NCBI RefSeq assembly: GCF_002278135.3
Contig: NZ_CP029425.2
Coordinates: 4,192,001 to 4,256,000 of the forward strand
Origin: Bradyrhizobium ottawaense
GTDB taxonomy: Bacteria > Pseudomonadota > Alphaproteobacteria > Rhizobiales > Xanthobacteraceae
Length of the DNA stretch: 64,000 nucleotides
Direction: 5' to 3'
Shown one piece after another: positions 47,401 to 53,819 of this stretch. The position numbers and the translations under genes were made by a program. The notes under the pieces were generated by a model. The model saw nothing but the letters and a program-made list of their open reading frames with translations, was not told the DNA's origin and did not search any database. Within the stretch, counting starts at the first letter, position 1. Each line of letters opens with the position of its first letter.

Positions 47401-47808
47401 GTGTGGGTGCCTGACCTGAACCTGCCGGTCGCGGACATGCTGCCCGAGACCTATGTGCAATCCGAGCCGGTGCGGCTCGAACTCTATGCGCGCGCCGCAA
47501 GATGCACGGACGAAGACGACCTCGAAGACCTCGAAGAGGAGACCTCCCGCCGCTTCGGCCCGTTGCCGAAGGTCGCGCGCGACTTCTTCGCCGCAGCCAG
47601 GCTCAGGCTGGAGTGCAAGCGCAGAGGTATCATCCGCCTCGACGTCGGGCCTGAAGCTGCGGCCGCGACGTTCCTGCCCGGACGCTTGCGGAAGTCGAAG
47701 GGAAGGTCGCTTCAACGCGACGGCGACCGCGTGGTCCATTACGCCAAGATGCAGGATGCACCATTCGAGCGGGTCGAGGAGTTGTTCGAGGTCCTGGACG
47801 AGGGGTGA
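44479..47808 (+). CDS. Mfd-like superfamily II helicase (paralogue of transcription-repair coupling factor)
   Basis: About 1109 residues from ATG 44479. UvrB-like N-terminal module, a region at the RNAP-interaction position, the RecG-like translocase and the C-terminal TRCF domain are in Mfd order. Walker A GDVGFGKTE (about 614), DEEQ (about 715), QLRGRVGRG (about 884). The RNAP-interaction region is degenerate: VVHLQRGLG replaces the usual V-H-x-x-H-G-I/V-G, and VLVPPPDLALMW the usual L-Y-V-P. N-terminus is a Lys/Pro/Thr-rich repeat (KTSPNKTTPNKTSPRK). This looks like a second, specialised Mfd rather than the housekeeping one. A TTG start at 44386 is possible. Confidence 0.85.
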   Translation: MRAAGVQLTTAYDQKRIQVRLTKKARVAKTPPKKASPHKTSPNKTTPNKTSPRKALPRKSKDAQRTAISSSSPLGVLALHLLAQWTQSGRSGIVFLAESENRAERLGSVIHALDPSCEVLVFPRLNTLPFDQLEPSHELAGRRASVLRRLAKSKKPLFLVSTAEAVMERLPLPASLSRLSVSLKVGGTFSEQDLETRLEALGYDLDDEPDYPGGALFHGQTFEIFPAGALGPFRIEHSDRAIRRIVAFDPNEHRIIFETKELIVDPMSERLGLAGKRGKRANLFDYCGRAKWIADAGVPMHADGWFDTIEEAAPRAEREREYLGRRDWKQLSRGMKVLPRASSFQTIPEFSKLTSSRKALRAFVEETRRAGSRLILAAAHEDDLRVMERMSGLKAPRCEDWDDAARGRSGEAALLADLDAGFVMPGKKPLVVVTASDVLGSRAHHPQPMARAWSAAFDHADVPEQGTVVVHLQRGLGVLDGLQTVNTGGGAMREMIRLKFAGDNAVLVPPPDLALMWPYAAELGKLSLDKADGSTWWARRGEAEREIQVAGKALAKHISQRRKRRGDKLVPPGSAYEKFVARFPYFTTTDQAKAIADVLDDLASGHPMDRVICGDVGFGKTEVALRAAAAVVLSGKQVAIAVPTTVLARQHVATFQKRFAPFGIEVGNLSRATSGAELRETKEGLRSGRIKVVIGTQALGGKDVRFDDLGLVIIDEEQHFGAAEKAKLSGLAKNVHVLMMSATPIPRTLAAGLAGFRDLSVIASPPVHRLPVATRIAPLSDAAIASALLREQRRHGQSFLICPRIQDLDPMLARVQAVAPDLRIVCLHGRLAADEIDDRMMSFVEGRADVLLATNIVESGLDIPRANTIVVCWPEKFGLAQLHQLRGRVGRGGIRAFAHLLTETQSGQSEKRLAVLEEFSRPGAGFAISERDLDLRGAGDLFSEQQSGHVQVFGPVLYSHLLKMASEKLDEGQAVWVPDLNLPVADMLPETYVQSEPVRLELYARAARCTDEDDLEDLEEETSRRFGPLPKVARDFFAAARLRLECKRRGIIRLDVGPEAAAATFLPGRLRKSKGRSLQRDGDRVVHYAKMQDAPFERVEELFEVLDEG

Positions 47809-47907
47809 GGGGCTCGCGCGTTCGTCAGCGCGAACAACTGCGAATTCGTAGCGGAATCCCTGTTCCACCCTTATAGTCAGTTGGGGCGTGGCGAAGGAGA
47901 TTGTCCG

Positions 47908-48516
47908 ATGTCACATGCCATTCCTCCAATCATCGCGATTGTCGCAAGCTCGTGTCTGTTGGCCCTGGTGCAAGCAGGCGGCGCAAATGCCGGGTCGGCA
48001 GGAGCTGGCATGGGAACCGGGCCGGGTAGCGCTGGCGGCTCGGCGCCTTCTGGAATGGGGACGAGTGCGGGCAATGCAGGTCCTTCCGCACCCGCGGGGA
48101 TGGGGACAAAGGACAGCGCCGCCGGCGGCGATCTGGGCACCAACAGCCAACCGACCAATCCGAACGTTCAGCCCGCCACGCCCGCAAGGTCGCGGGCGGC
48201 AGCTCAGGCCGCGAGAAATGCCGGGGCTGGTCACGCTCAAAATGGCCTGCCGATCGGCGCGATTGGGAGCGGCACGAGCAATGAGGATCAAACGGCCACT
48301 GGTTCGGCGTCCTCCCAAAACAGATTCCGGCCGGCAACACAGGCTCAGGGAAACAGCGGCGTTGGTTCGGTTGGTCTGGCAGGGAGAGGCTCGACCCTTT
48401 CAGAGCAGCGAGCCGCACGAGCTGGAGACAAGGTGCTGGATGCCAAGGCCCAGGTCGAGCGGCGAACGACTTTGTCGCGCAAACGCGCTACGAGCCCGAT
48501 AGGACCAGATTTGTAA
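47908..48516 (+). CDS. secreted low-complexity Gly/Ala/Ser protein
   Basis: 202 residues. Signal sequence PPIIAIVASSCLLALVQAGGANA, then Gly/Ser/Ala/Pro-rich repeats (SAGAGMGTGPGSAGG, APSGMGTSAGNAGP, APAGMGTKDS) sharing the SxGMGT unit, and a basic C-terminus. AAGGAGA precedes the ATG. Function unknown. It sits between the Mfd-like gene and a fossil of that gene's 3' end. Confidence 0.65.
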   Translation: MSHAIPPIIAIVASSCLLALVQAGGANAGSAGAGMGTGPGSAGGSAPSGMGTSAGNAGPSAPAGMGTKDSAAGGDLGTNSQPTNPNVQPATPARSRAAAQAARNAGAGHAQNGLPIGAIGSGTSNEDQTATGSASSQNRFRPATQAQGNSGVGSVGLAGRGSTLSEQRAARAGDKVLDAKAQVERRTTLSRKRATSPIGPDL

Positions 48517-48520
48517 TCTG

Positions 48521-48560
48521 CGAGCGGATGGAGGAGCTGTTCCGAGTGCTCGATGAGGGG
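48521..48560 (+). pseudogene. fossil of the Mfd-like gene's 3' end
   Basis: Reading from 48522, the translation ERMEELFRVLDEG matches the last residues of the Mfd-like protein (ERVEELFEVLDEG) at 11 of 13 positions, and about 30 of 40 bases match. The reading frame then continues 22 codons without homology, the original stop having been lost. Confidence 0.65.
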
Positions 48561-49014
48561 AGAGCGCATCAAAATGCGAAAACAACCCCATGCACAGTAG
48601 CTAAGTGCTGCTGGCGCAAGGTGTTTTGAATCCGGCGGCAACGCCCGTTTGCTTTGTCGGGCAAAACGGTGGCATGATGCCATCTTCGGGAAATCCGCTA
48701 GTCAGGATGCGGACTTAGGAACGGCTGCCGTAGGGTAGGCAAAGGCGCAAAGCGCCGTGCCCACCATGCATCCAAGCCCCGGCGATCGAAGCGGTGGGCA
48801 CGCTTTCGCTTTGCCGACCCTACGGCAATGTCAGCGTAGCGCCTCCTCTTCGCACGGTCCCCCGTAGTCGGCCGGGGGCGGCGTGCTCGGCCGCTAACGT
48901 GGAATTAATCGGAAATGCTCACAATTTTAGACAGTTGTGTAAGGGTGCTGCGTACAAGGGGTCGTCGCGAGGACGGTCCAGGGGCGGTTTCCTGTTGCTC
49001 GCTCACTGGGGTCA
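48561..49014. other. intergenic with REP element
   Basis: 454 bases. Apart from the repeat at 48727-48826 and some AT-rich sequence before 49015 (probable promoter area), nothing is recognised. Confidence 0.5.
48727..48826. repeat. REP-type palindrome, GTAGGGTAGGCAAAG type
   Basis: Left arm GCCGTAGGGTAGGCAAAGGC and right arm CTTTGCCGACCCTACGGC, each with an inner GTGCCCACC/GGTGGGCAC. Same family as 26682-26769. Confidence 0.85.
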
Positions 49015-49683
49015 ATGCAAATGACCACGACCTTCGAAATGCAAAGCTTCGCCGAGGAACTCGACGCTGCAGCACTTGCAGCCGCCGCAGCAGCGGACGA
49101 ACCCGAAATCTCCGAAGCTCCAGCCCTGATCAAACGGTCCAGCCGGAAATCGGTCCTGGCCCTGTCGGTCTGTGCCCTGGCCATCAACGGCGCGGCGGCG
49201 ATCTACACATCGCCTTCCGATTTTAGTTCGCTGAATGTCGGCAGGCTGGCTGAGCTGCTTCCGCGTTTGGAGGCGTCCGAACCAAAGCCGGATCCCGTTA
49301 TCGCTGCGTTGAAGGACATTCAGGCGGCCCAGCGGCAACACACCGCGTTACTGCAACAGACCAATCAGGCAACGGACCAGAACTCGGTTATGCTGCAGCA
49401 GGATTCGATGGTGCTGCTGTCGCTGCGGCAGAGCATCACGGACGAGCGGGTCGACGTGAGGAAGATCTCGTCGCAGCTGTCCACGTTGATGGCGAAGATC
49501 GATGCGCTGCAAAACACGACGACGTCGGACGTCACCTCGTCCATCCGACGAGCGCATGCGCGCTACGGACTGTCCGCCGCGATGCGCAAGCGGATGGTTC
49601 GGGAAGCAAAGCCCCTGGGTCCCGTTTCGGTCGGAGGCGCCCCGCTGACTGTGCCGGCTGCGACGGCTGCTCCGGAAAGCTGA
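49015..49683 (+). CDS. membrane-anchored coiled-coil hypothetical protein
   Basis: 222 residues. Acidic Ala-rich head, basic RSSRK, one membrane segment (SVLALSVCALAINGAAAIY, about 46-64), then a Gln-rich helix (AAQRQHTALLQQTNQATDQNS) with coiled-coil character and an extended tail. Probably a periplasmic coiled coil. ATG 49021 is an alternative start. No family recognised. Confidence 0.7.
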   Translation: MQMTTTFEMQSFAEELDAAALAAAAAADEPEISEAPALIKRSSRKSVLALSVCALAINGAAAIYTSPSDFSSLNVGRLAELLPRLEASEPKPDPVIAALKDIQAAQRQHTALLQQTNQATDQNSVMLQQDSMVLLSLRQSITDERVDVRKISSQLSTLMAKIDALQNTTTSDVTSSIRRAHARYGLSAAMRKRMVREAKPLGPVSVGGAPLTVPAATAAPES

Positions 49684-49742
49684 CGACCAACTTCCGGATT
49701 GACCGAGTCGAGCCGAAATTGGCCGTCAGGTCCGACAGTCCG

Positions 49743-49985
49743 TCACTTCGCGGCGTGGTCGATCTTGTGCTGCAGATGCCCGGTGTCGTGATCGCGACGC
49801 AACTGGCTCAGCGACGTCTCGTTCAGCTGAAGCAGGACCTCGCTGAGCTCAGTCGTATCGGGATAGCCGGCCGCAAAACCTCTTCCGTAAATCTTGCGCA
49901 ACGTGCCGACCAGCGTGTTGCCGTGCTTCTTGCCGATCGCGCCATCCTTGTCGCGGTGGCGGCCATCCAGGCCGTGTTCCTTCAT
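49743..49985 (-). CDS. small conserved-looking hypothetical protein
   Basis: 80 residues: MKEHGLDGRHRDKDGAIGKKHGNTLVGTLRKIYG..., then SEVLLQLNETSLSQLRRDHDTG. GGGAG seven bases upstream of ATG 49985. Hydrophilic, DNA-binding-like charge pattern, but no motif recognised. Confidence 0.7.
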   Translation of the reverse strand: MKEHGLDGRHRDKDGAIGKKHGNTLVGTLRKIYGRGFAAGYPDTTELSEVLLQLNETSLSQLRRDHDTGHLQHKIDHAAK

Positions 49986-50195
49986 GGTTCGCTCCCTGTG
50001 CGGCGTCTTGAGCGCCTCGAGAGAGCCTGCTCCCAAACGAGTTGACTGGCAATGGCATGGCGCGCGGCAGTTGCGAGCTGCTTGCACCAGCGCAGGTGCC
50101 CGCGCTTCTCTCCTGCTTGTGAAGCCGCAATCGGTTGTGGTGAGCCGATCGGGCATCAGATGACAGCGGGCGATTGCTCGATTGGAGTTGCTGCG

Positions 50196-50408
50196 ATGCG
50201 CGCTCTTATTGCCATGGGTCTGTTGCTGGCGCTGTGCACCTCCGCAAACGCCGCGCCGGTGCATCACCCCCGCGCACGCCATCCTGCGGTGGACCGGCCC
50301 CGCGCGAATGCAACTCCGCCGGCGCGCTTTGCCGTCCCTGGCTGGAGCGACGATGCAACGCTGCGCTGGCTGAACAACGCCTCGTCAAACGTCGGCCGAG
50401 GCGGATAG
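50196..50408 (+). CDS. small secreted hypothetical protein
   Basis: 70 residues. Signal peptide MRALIAMGLLLALCTSANA, mature His/Pro/Arg-rich region, C-terminal VPGWSDDATLRWLNNAS. The upstream in-frame extension has no ribosome-binding site. Confidence 0.6.
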   Translation: MRALIAMGLLLALCTSANAAPVHHPRARHPAVDRPRANATPPARFAVPGWSDDATLRWLNNASSNVGRGG

Positions 50409-50449
50409 CCGCGGAAGCGGAGGCTGGTGATGGCTCGAATGGCGGGGCG

Positions 50450-50620
50450 CTAGGCGGCCTGCTCTTCAAACGAGGTGTAGATCCGGCCGGCGGGATCAAC
50501 GACCCGAACGTCCCAGCACCCGTCCTCTGTAAGCTCTTTGGCTTTCTTGAGGGCGGCGGCGAGTGACAGCCGCTTGAGACTGACGACGCCCGCCGTGTCG
50601 AAACCGTTGATTTCAAACAT
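50450..50620 (-). CDS. small hypothetical protein
   Basis: 56 residues, MFEINGFDTAGVVSLKRLSL...KELTEDGCWDVRVVDPAGRIY. Excellent GGAGG six bases before the ATG. A compact alpha/beta peptide of unknown role. Confidence 0.75.
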   Translation of the reverse strand: MFEINGFDTAGVVSLKRLSLAAALKKAKELTEDGCWDVRVVDPAGRIYTSFEEQAA

Positions 50621-50776
50621 GCCGTTCCTCCGGTTTTGGTGAATCCTACACGTTTCCGGGGGGTTGTCAGCGGGTTTTTGGGGGCGGGCCTGGGCGAACG
50701 GCGAGCTCAGAAAATCTCGCAGCATCGGCAGGCGCAGCCTTCCGCAGGCGTGTCTTTCAATAAGCGGCGCGCCTTT

Positions 50777-50971
50777 CTAGGGCCGAGACGGGGCAGTCGC
50801 GGTCTTCCGCTCGAGCATGGCCATTTCAACTTGGTCAGCCAGGACCGTGAGGTGGCTTGCAAGCCGGTCGAACAATTCGCGCTTGCCTGGATCGGTTGCC
50901 AAATCGCGGATCAGGGCGCATTCGGCCGCATCTTTCCGAAGTTTCTCGATCTGGACGAGATAGTCCTTCAT
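50777..50971 (-). CDS. small helical hypothetical protein
   Basis: 64 residues from MKDYLVQIEKLRKDAAECA; two helices (ALIRDLATDPGKRELFDRL; LTVLADQVEMAML). GGAG nine bases upstream of ATG 50971. Unknown function. Confidence 0.7.
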   Translation of the reverse strand: MKDYLVQIEKLRKDAAECALIRDLATDPGKRELFDRLASHLTVLADQVEMAMLERKTATAPSRP

Positions 50972-51344
50972 CGGCAATTGCTCCGTTCCCCGCAAATGGA
51001 ATGGTACAGGCAATGTACGAAAGCGAACAGAAGTGATTGCCGCTTTTTCCTAGTCTACGCTTGCTTCGGCCCTTCCCAAAAGGTCCAGGCACCTCCAGCG
51101 GCCCCGGCCTCCACCCCAGAAGCCCCCACAGCCGGGGCCGTCACTGGCAATGGAGCCCGCTCGATCCCCCGTGAATCTGACCTTCTGCGCGTTCGCGATA
51201 GGGGGCGTTGAGCCTTTTGCAGCGCACGCCCGCGCCTACGGCGCGGCACTTTCAATAGGAACTGTCCCCTCGCCACCGCATTTCCGATTTGCATAGTTTT
51301 CCCGGTTGTCTCGGTCGATCTTCGAGTAGCCCAGGGGGCGTACA
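50972..51344. other. intergenic
   Basis: 373 bases. A minus-strand frame (ATG 51294, ending IERAPLPVTAPAVGASG...) is possible, but its Arg-rich composition argues against it. Near 51259, GGAAC-N16-CATT approaches the EcfG-type general stress promoter GGAAC-N16-CGTT upstream of the next gene. Nothing else is recognised. Confidence 0.35.
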
Positions 51345-51584
51345 ATGGGCACTGGTGATCACGCCGCTGTGCTGAAACAGCGTTTCGACGAGCTTGCTTC
51401 CGGGCTTTCCGAGTTAGAAAATCTGCGCTCCCGCGTGATCGCGGCTGAGCAAATGCAAAAGATGCGTAGCGCCGACCGCAAACCGGCCGCATCAATCCAC
51501 CGGACTGCTAAACTCAAATCATCGTCGGCAAAATCCGATCGGCCAAAGAGGCGCCTGGCGCGGCCGCCCAGCGTCGGGCAATGA
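51345..51584 (+). CDS. small basic hypothetical protein
   Basis: 79 residues. N-terminal helix (DHAAVLKQRFDELASGLSEL) with coiled-coil potential, then a Lys/Arg/Ser-rich tail that could bind nucleic acid. A G-run (GGGGG) lies eight bases upstream of the ATG. Confidence 0.5.
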   Translation: MGTGDHAAVLKQRFDELASGLSELENLRSRVIAAEQMQKMRSADRKPAASIHRTAKLKSSSAKSDRPKRRLARPPSVGQ

Positions 51585-51669
51585 CGTCGACGCCGGGCTT
51601 CCGGCAATGCCAATGCCGGCTAGACTTTGGCAACCGTCATCAGCATTCGAGCGTGGCCAAAATACTCAA

Positions 51670-51753
51670 CTAGTGAACTACGCGGAGAAAATAGTAGCCG
51701 ACGCCGCCGATGACGAGCACCGTAGGGACGGCCCAGAGTATGAATACCGGCAT
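51670..51753 (-). CDS. 27-residue single-helix membrane peptide
   Basis: Begins MPVFILWAVPTVLVIGG and ends VGYYFLRVVH; one membrane helix with a short basic end. AAGGAGG lies six bases before ATG 51753, the best Shine-Dalgarno in this strip. GGAAC-N16-AGTT about 75 bases upstream resembles an EcfG stress promoter. Very short, but well supported by context. Confidence 0.7.
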   Translation of the reverse strand: MPVFILWAVPTVLVIGGVGYYFLRVVH

Positions 51754-52058
51754 GTCTACCTCCTTCAGTTACCTCCGGTAGCGGGATAACTTGGCAGAGA
51801 TGGTGCCGTTCCCGCCTTATAAAGGCGGGGATAATCTTCGCGTTGCACACGCGTTGCACGGCTTGAGCAGGTTGAGCTTCGAGAGATTCGGATTGGCGCG
51901 TTACGGGTGTAGCACTTGCGAAACCCATCGCTGGCAAGTCGGTCGGCCACTTCGCTGCCTTTTGAGGATTGCTCCGATAACCGATGGCGGATCGCAGCGG
52001 CGCTGATCGCACGAGTGACGGGTTTTGCAAGAGCTCAAACCGACTTAGGCGCCGAGTG
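51754..52058. other. intergenic
   Basis: 305 bases with no supported gene. Contains a small hairpin CCGCCTTATAAAGGCGG near 51815 and the candidate stress promoter of the 27-residue peptide. Confidence 0.4.
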
Positions 52059-52220
52059 CTATGCCAGCGGAATGGTGTCGACGCGCAGACAGGGGCGGCA
52101 CTGGAAAGCATGGACTGCAGGCAGATTGAGGATGGCAGGAAGCGTCGCCAAGAACGTCATCGGCCGTCCGCACTTGGAGCAGATCAGAACGGGCGGGCTG
52201 TCTTTCGCTGCGCAGACCAT
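52059..52220 (-). CDS. small zinc-ribbon hypothetical protein
   Basis: 53 residues from ATG 52220 (VCAAKDSPPVLICSKCGRPM ... AFQCRPCLRVDTIPLA): two CxxC motifs about 27 residues apart. An upstream TTG at 52250 is possible. The pattern 'CSKCGRPM...LPAVHAFQC' resembles short Bradyrhizobium proteins from memory. Confidence 0.6.
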   Translation of the reverse strand: MVCAAKDSPPVLICSKCGRPMTFLATLPAILNLPAVHAFQCRPCLRVDTIPLA

Positions 52221-52741
52221 CGCCAAAATGCCTGAAGGGGTAGGGCACAATAGGCGGATGCTGCGGGGAGTTCATCTCGGGGCGACTACTGGGGTTTTTA
52301 TCGGAATCTGGCACGCTCGTTTGCGGCGACGAGCTACCAGAGCTCTATTGCGCATGAACTAGAGCGCGAACCATGCTCGGCGTCGAAATCGCGACCGGCC
52401 GTCGTCGAATTGTACATTCCTCAGTCCGGAGACGTCGATTGCGTTTTTAGCCTCACGCCGCGCTACCTTCCGAAGTTCGCGCGCGACGAGGTCGCAGGGG
52501 GAGGTGCTTCTCAGCTCTGCTCAAGCGCAATTAGCAGGTCAGAAGTCCCCGGTCGGGTGCGCTTCTACAGCGGCAAGTACGGACCAGCGACAGAAAAGTG
52601 CGATTTTTTGAAACCCGCTGTCGCTAGACGTCAGCGCATGTCGAGATGGAACGACACTCCGCTCGGAGACCGTGTTCTCGGGCTGTGGGACTGACGCGCC
52701 AAAGCGCCCTCCGGAAGGGGATGCGGACTTTTCGCGTAGGT
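52221..52741. other. intergenic, no supported gene
   Basis: 521 bases. Frames on both strands lack ribosome-binding sites and have atypical codon composition. Nothing recognised. Confidence 0.4.
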
Positions 52742-52867
52742 CTAGTGCAACACGCGGGCGGCCTCGGCGAGCCGAACCCTTTCTCTCAGCTCCTCGAGCT
52801 CCTGAAGCATTTTCAGGAGATCGGGCAGGACGTTTGCCCGCTTCAAAATTCGGGTCGTTTGTCCCAT
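52742..52867 (-). CDS. 41-residue helical peptide
   Basis: Begins MGQTTRILKRANVLPDLLKM and continues as a charged heptad helix (LQELEELRERVRLAEAARV). GGAGG nine bases upstream of ATG 52867. Likely a small coiled-coil protein; an upstream ATG at 52924 is possible. Confidence 0.55.
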   Translation of the reverse strand: MGQTTRILKRANVLPDLLKMLQELEELRERVRLAEAARVLH

Positions 52868-53068
52868 CGCTATACGCCTCCATAGCCTCCTGACGGCGAG
52901 CCACATCAAGGCGCACAGAGGCAAATTTTCCCCTGCAAGGGAATGAACAATCTTAACCAGATCAGGGTGGGATGATCGCGGAGCCTGGACAACGCGAAGC
53001 GATCCTATGCCGGGGATTGCGCGTCATCCGCGATAGGCGGACCATCGGCCTTGCCGGGCCTCATCGGC

Positions 53069-53335
53069 TCAGCGGTTGCCACAGCCAGCGTAGACAAAGC
53101 GCGGCTCGATATCAGACAGGCGGACATCATCAGGCCAGCGATCGGCGCTCAGCGCTACGTGATGGCCGCAGTGGCGGTAGACCACGACGCCCTGCAAGCC
53201 CATCTCGCGCATCTTGCCGAACATGATCTTCACTGCTCGGCCGTCCGCGTGCCTCCGTGATGATTGCGCCCACGCGTCGAGATAACGCGCAACCGTCGCG
53301 GGTATGTCCTTAAACTCCGCAGGAATGTTCTTCAT
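53069..53335 (-). CDS. small Cys/His protein, apparently truncated
   Basis: 88 residues. Contains VYRHCGHHVALSADRWPDDV followed by RLSDIEPRFVYAGCGNR. This ends where related small Bradyrhizobium proteins (from memory) continue C-G-K-R-G-A-D-V-R; here the codon after NR is TGA and the next codons read A-D-E-A-R, so a single-base change (GGA to TGA) may have shortened it. Start at ATG 53335. Confidence 0.6.
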   Translation of the reverse strand: MKNIPAEFKDIPATVARYLDAWAQSSRRHADGRAVKIMFGKMREMGLQGVVVYRHCGHHVALSADRWPDDVRLSDIEPRFVYAGCGNR

Positions 53336-53424
53336 GTTCACGCGCAATCGATTCGCCAACACGGGGCCCACACAGAGCTTTTCGGTTCGGTTGGTCTTGT
53401 CGGCTAAGCTGTCGATCCGGCCTT

Positions 53425-53500
53425 TGGTGAGCGCGCTGGGGCTCGAACCCAGGACCCCGTGATTAAAAGTCACGTGCTCTACCGGCTGAGCTACGCGCTC
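53425..53500 (-). tRNA. tRNA-Lys (anticodon TTT)
   Basis: On the minus strand: acceptor GAGCGCG pairs with CGCGCTC, D-arm AGCTCAGCCGGTAGAGC, anticodon loop CTTTTAA with TTT, T-arm GGTTCGAGCC, discriminator A and encoded CCA. Seventy-three bases plus CCA. Confidence 0.97.
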
Positions 53501-53655
53501 CCATGGCCGCTGATGGCTTAAAGAGATCGCCATCGTGGTCGGACATTCGAGAAGCATGTCTTGCCGCTGCGCTCAAGCTGGCGTCGCGGGGAAAAACCGG
53601 CTGTTTCCGGATCATGCTTTCGGCCCGCGCTGTGTAGGGGGATGGGGCGCTGAGG

Positions 53656-53790
53656 TCAATAGCTTGGGTGGTTGCCGAAAGACGCGGCAGGGGCGGGGAT
53701 TTGCTCGCGGTTTCCGCCGCTTAAGGCGGAAAGCTCAACCCGAATTGGCGGGCCGTCATCCACGCCGAAGACCACGTATCTTTTAATCAC
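53656..53790 (-). CDS. candidate small ORF (44 residues)
   Basis: GTG start at 53790, (M)IKRYVVFGVDDGPPIRVELSAL..., ending near 53656. Only a weak GGA before the start and mixed codon use; kept as a candidate because the first half looks like a beta-strand domain. Confidence 0.3.
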   Translation of the reverse strand: MIKRYVVFGVDDGPPIRVELSALSGGNREQIPAPAASFGNHPSY

Positions 53791-53819
53791 GAGGTCCAAA
53801 GGCTATCGCGGAGCCTCAA

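Noticed and set aside
51055..51294. Arg-rich minus-strand ORF
   Set aside because: Has a weak ribosome-binding site, but the translation is low-complexity and Arg-rich; not supported.
53425..53500. tRNA as active integration site with flanking att duplicate
   Set aside because: I found no second copy of the tRNA 3' end within several kilobases and no integrase.
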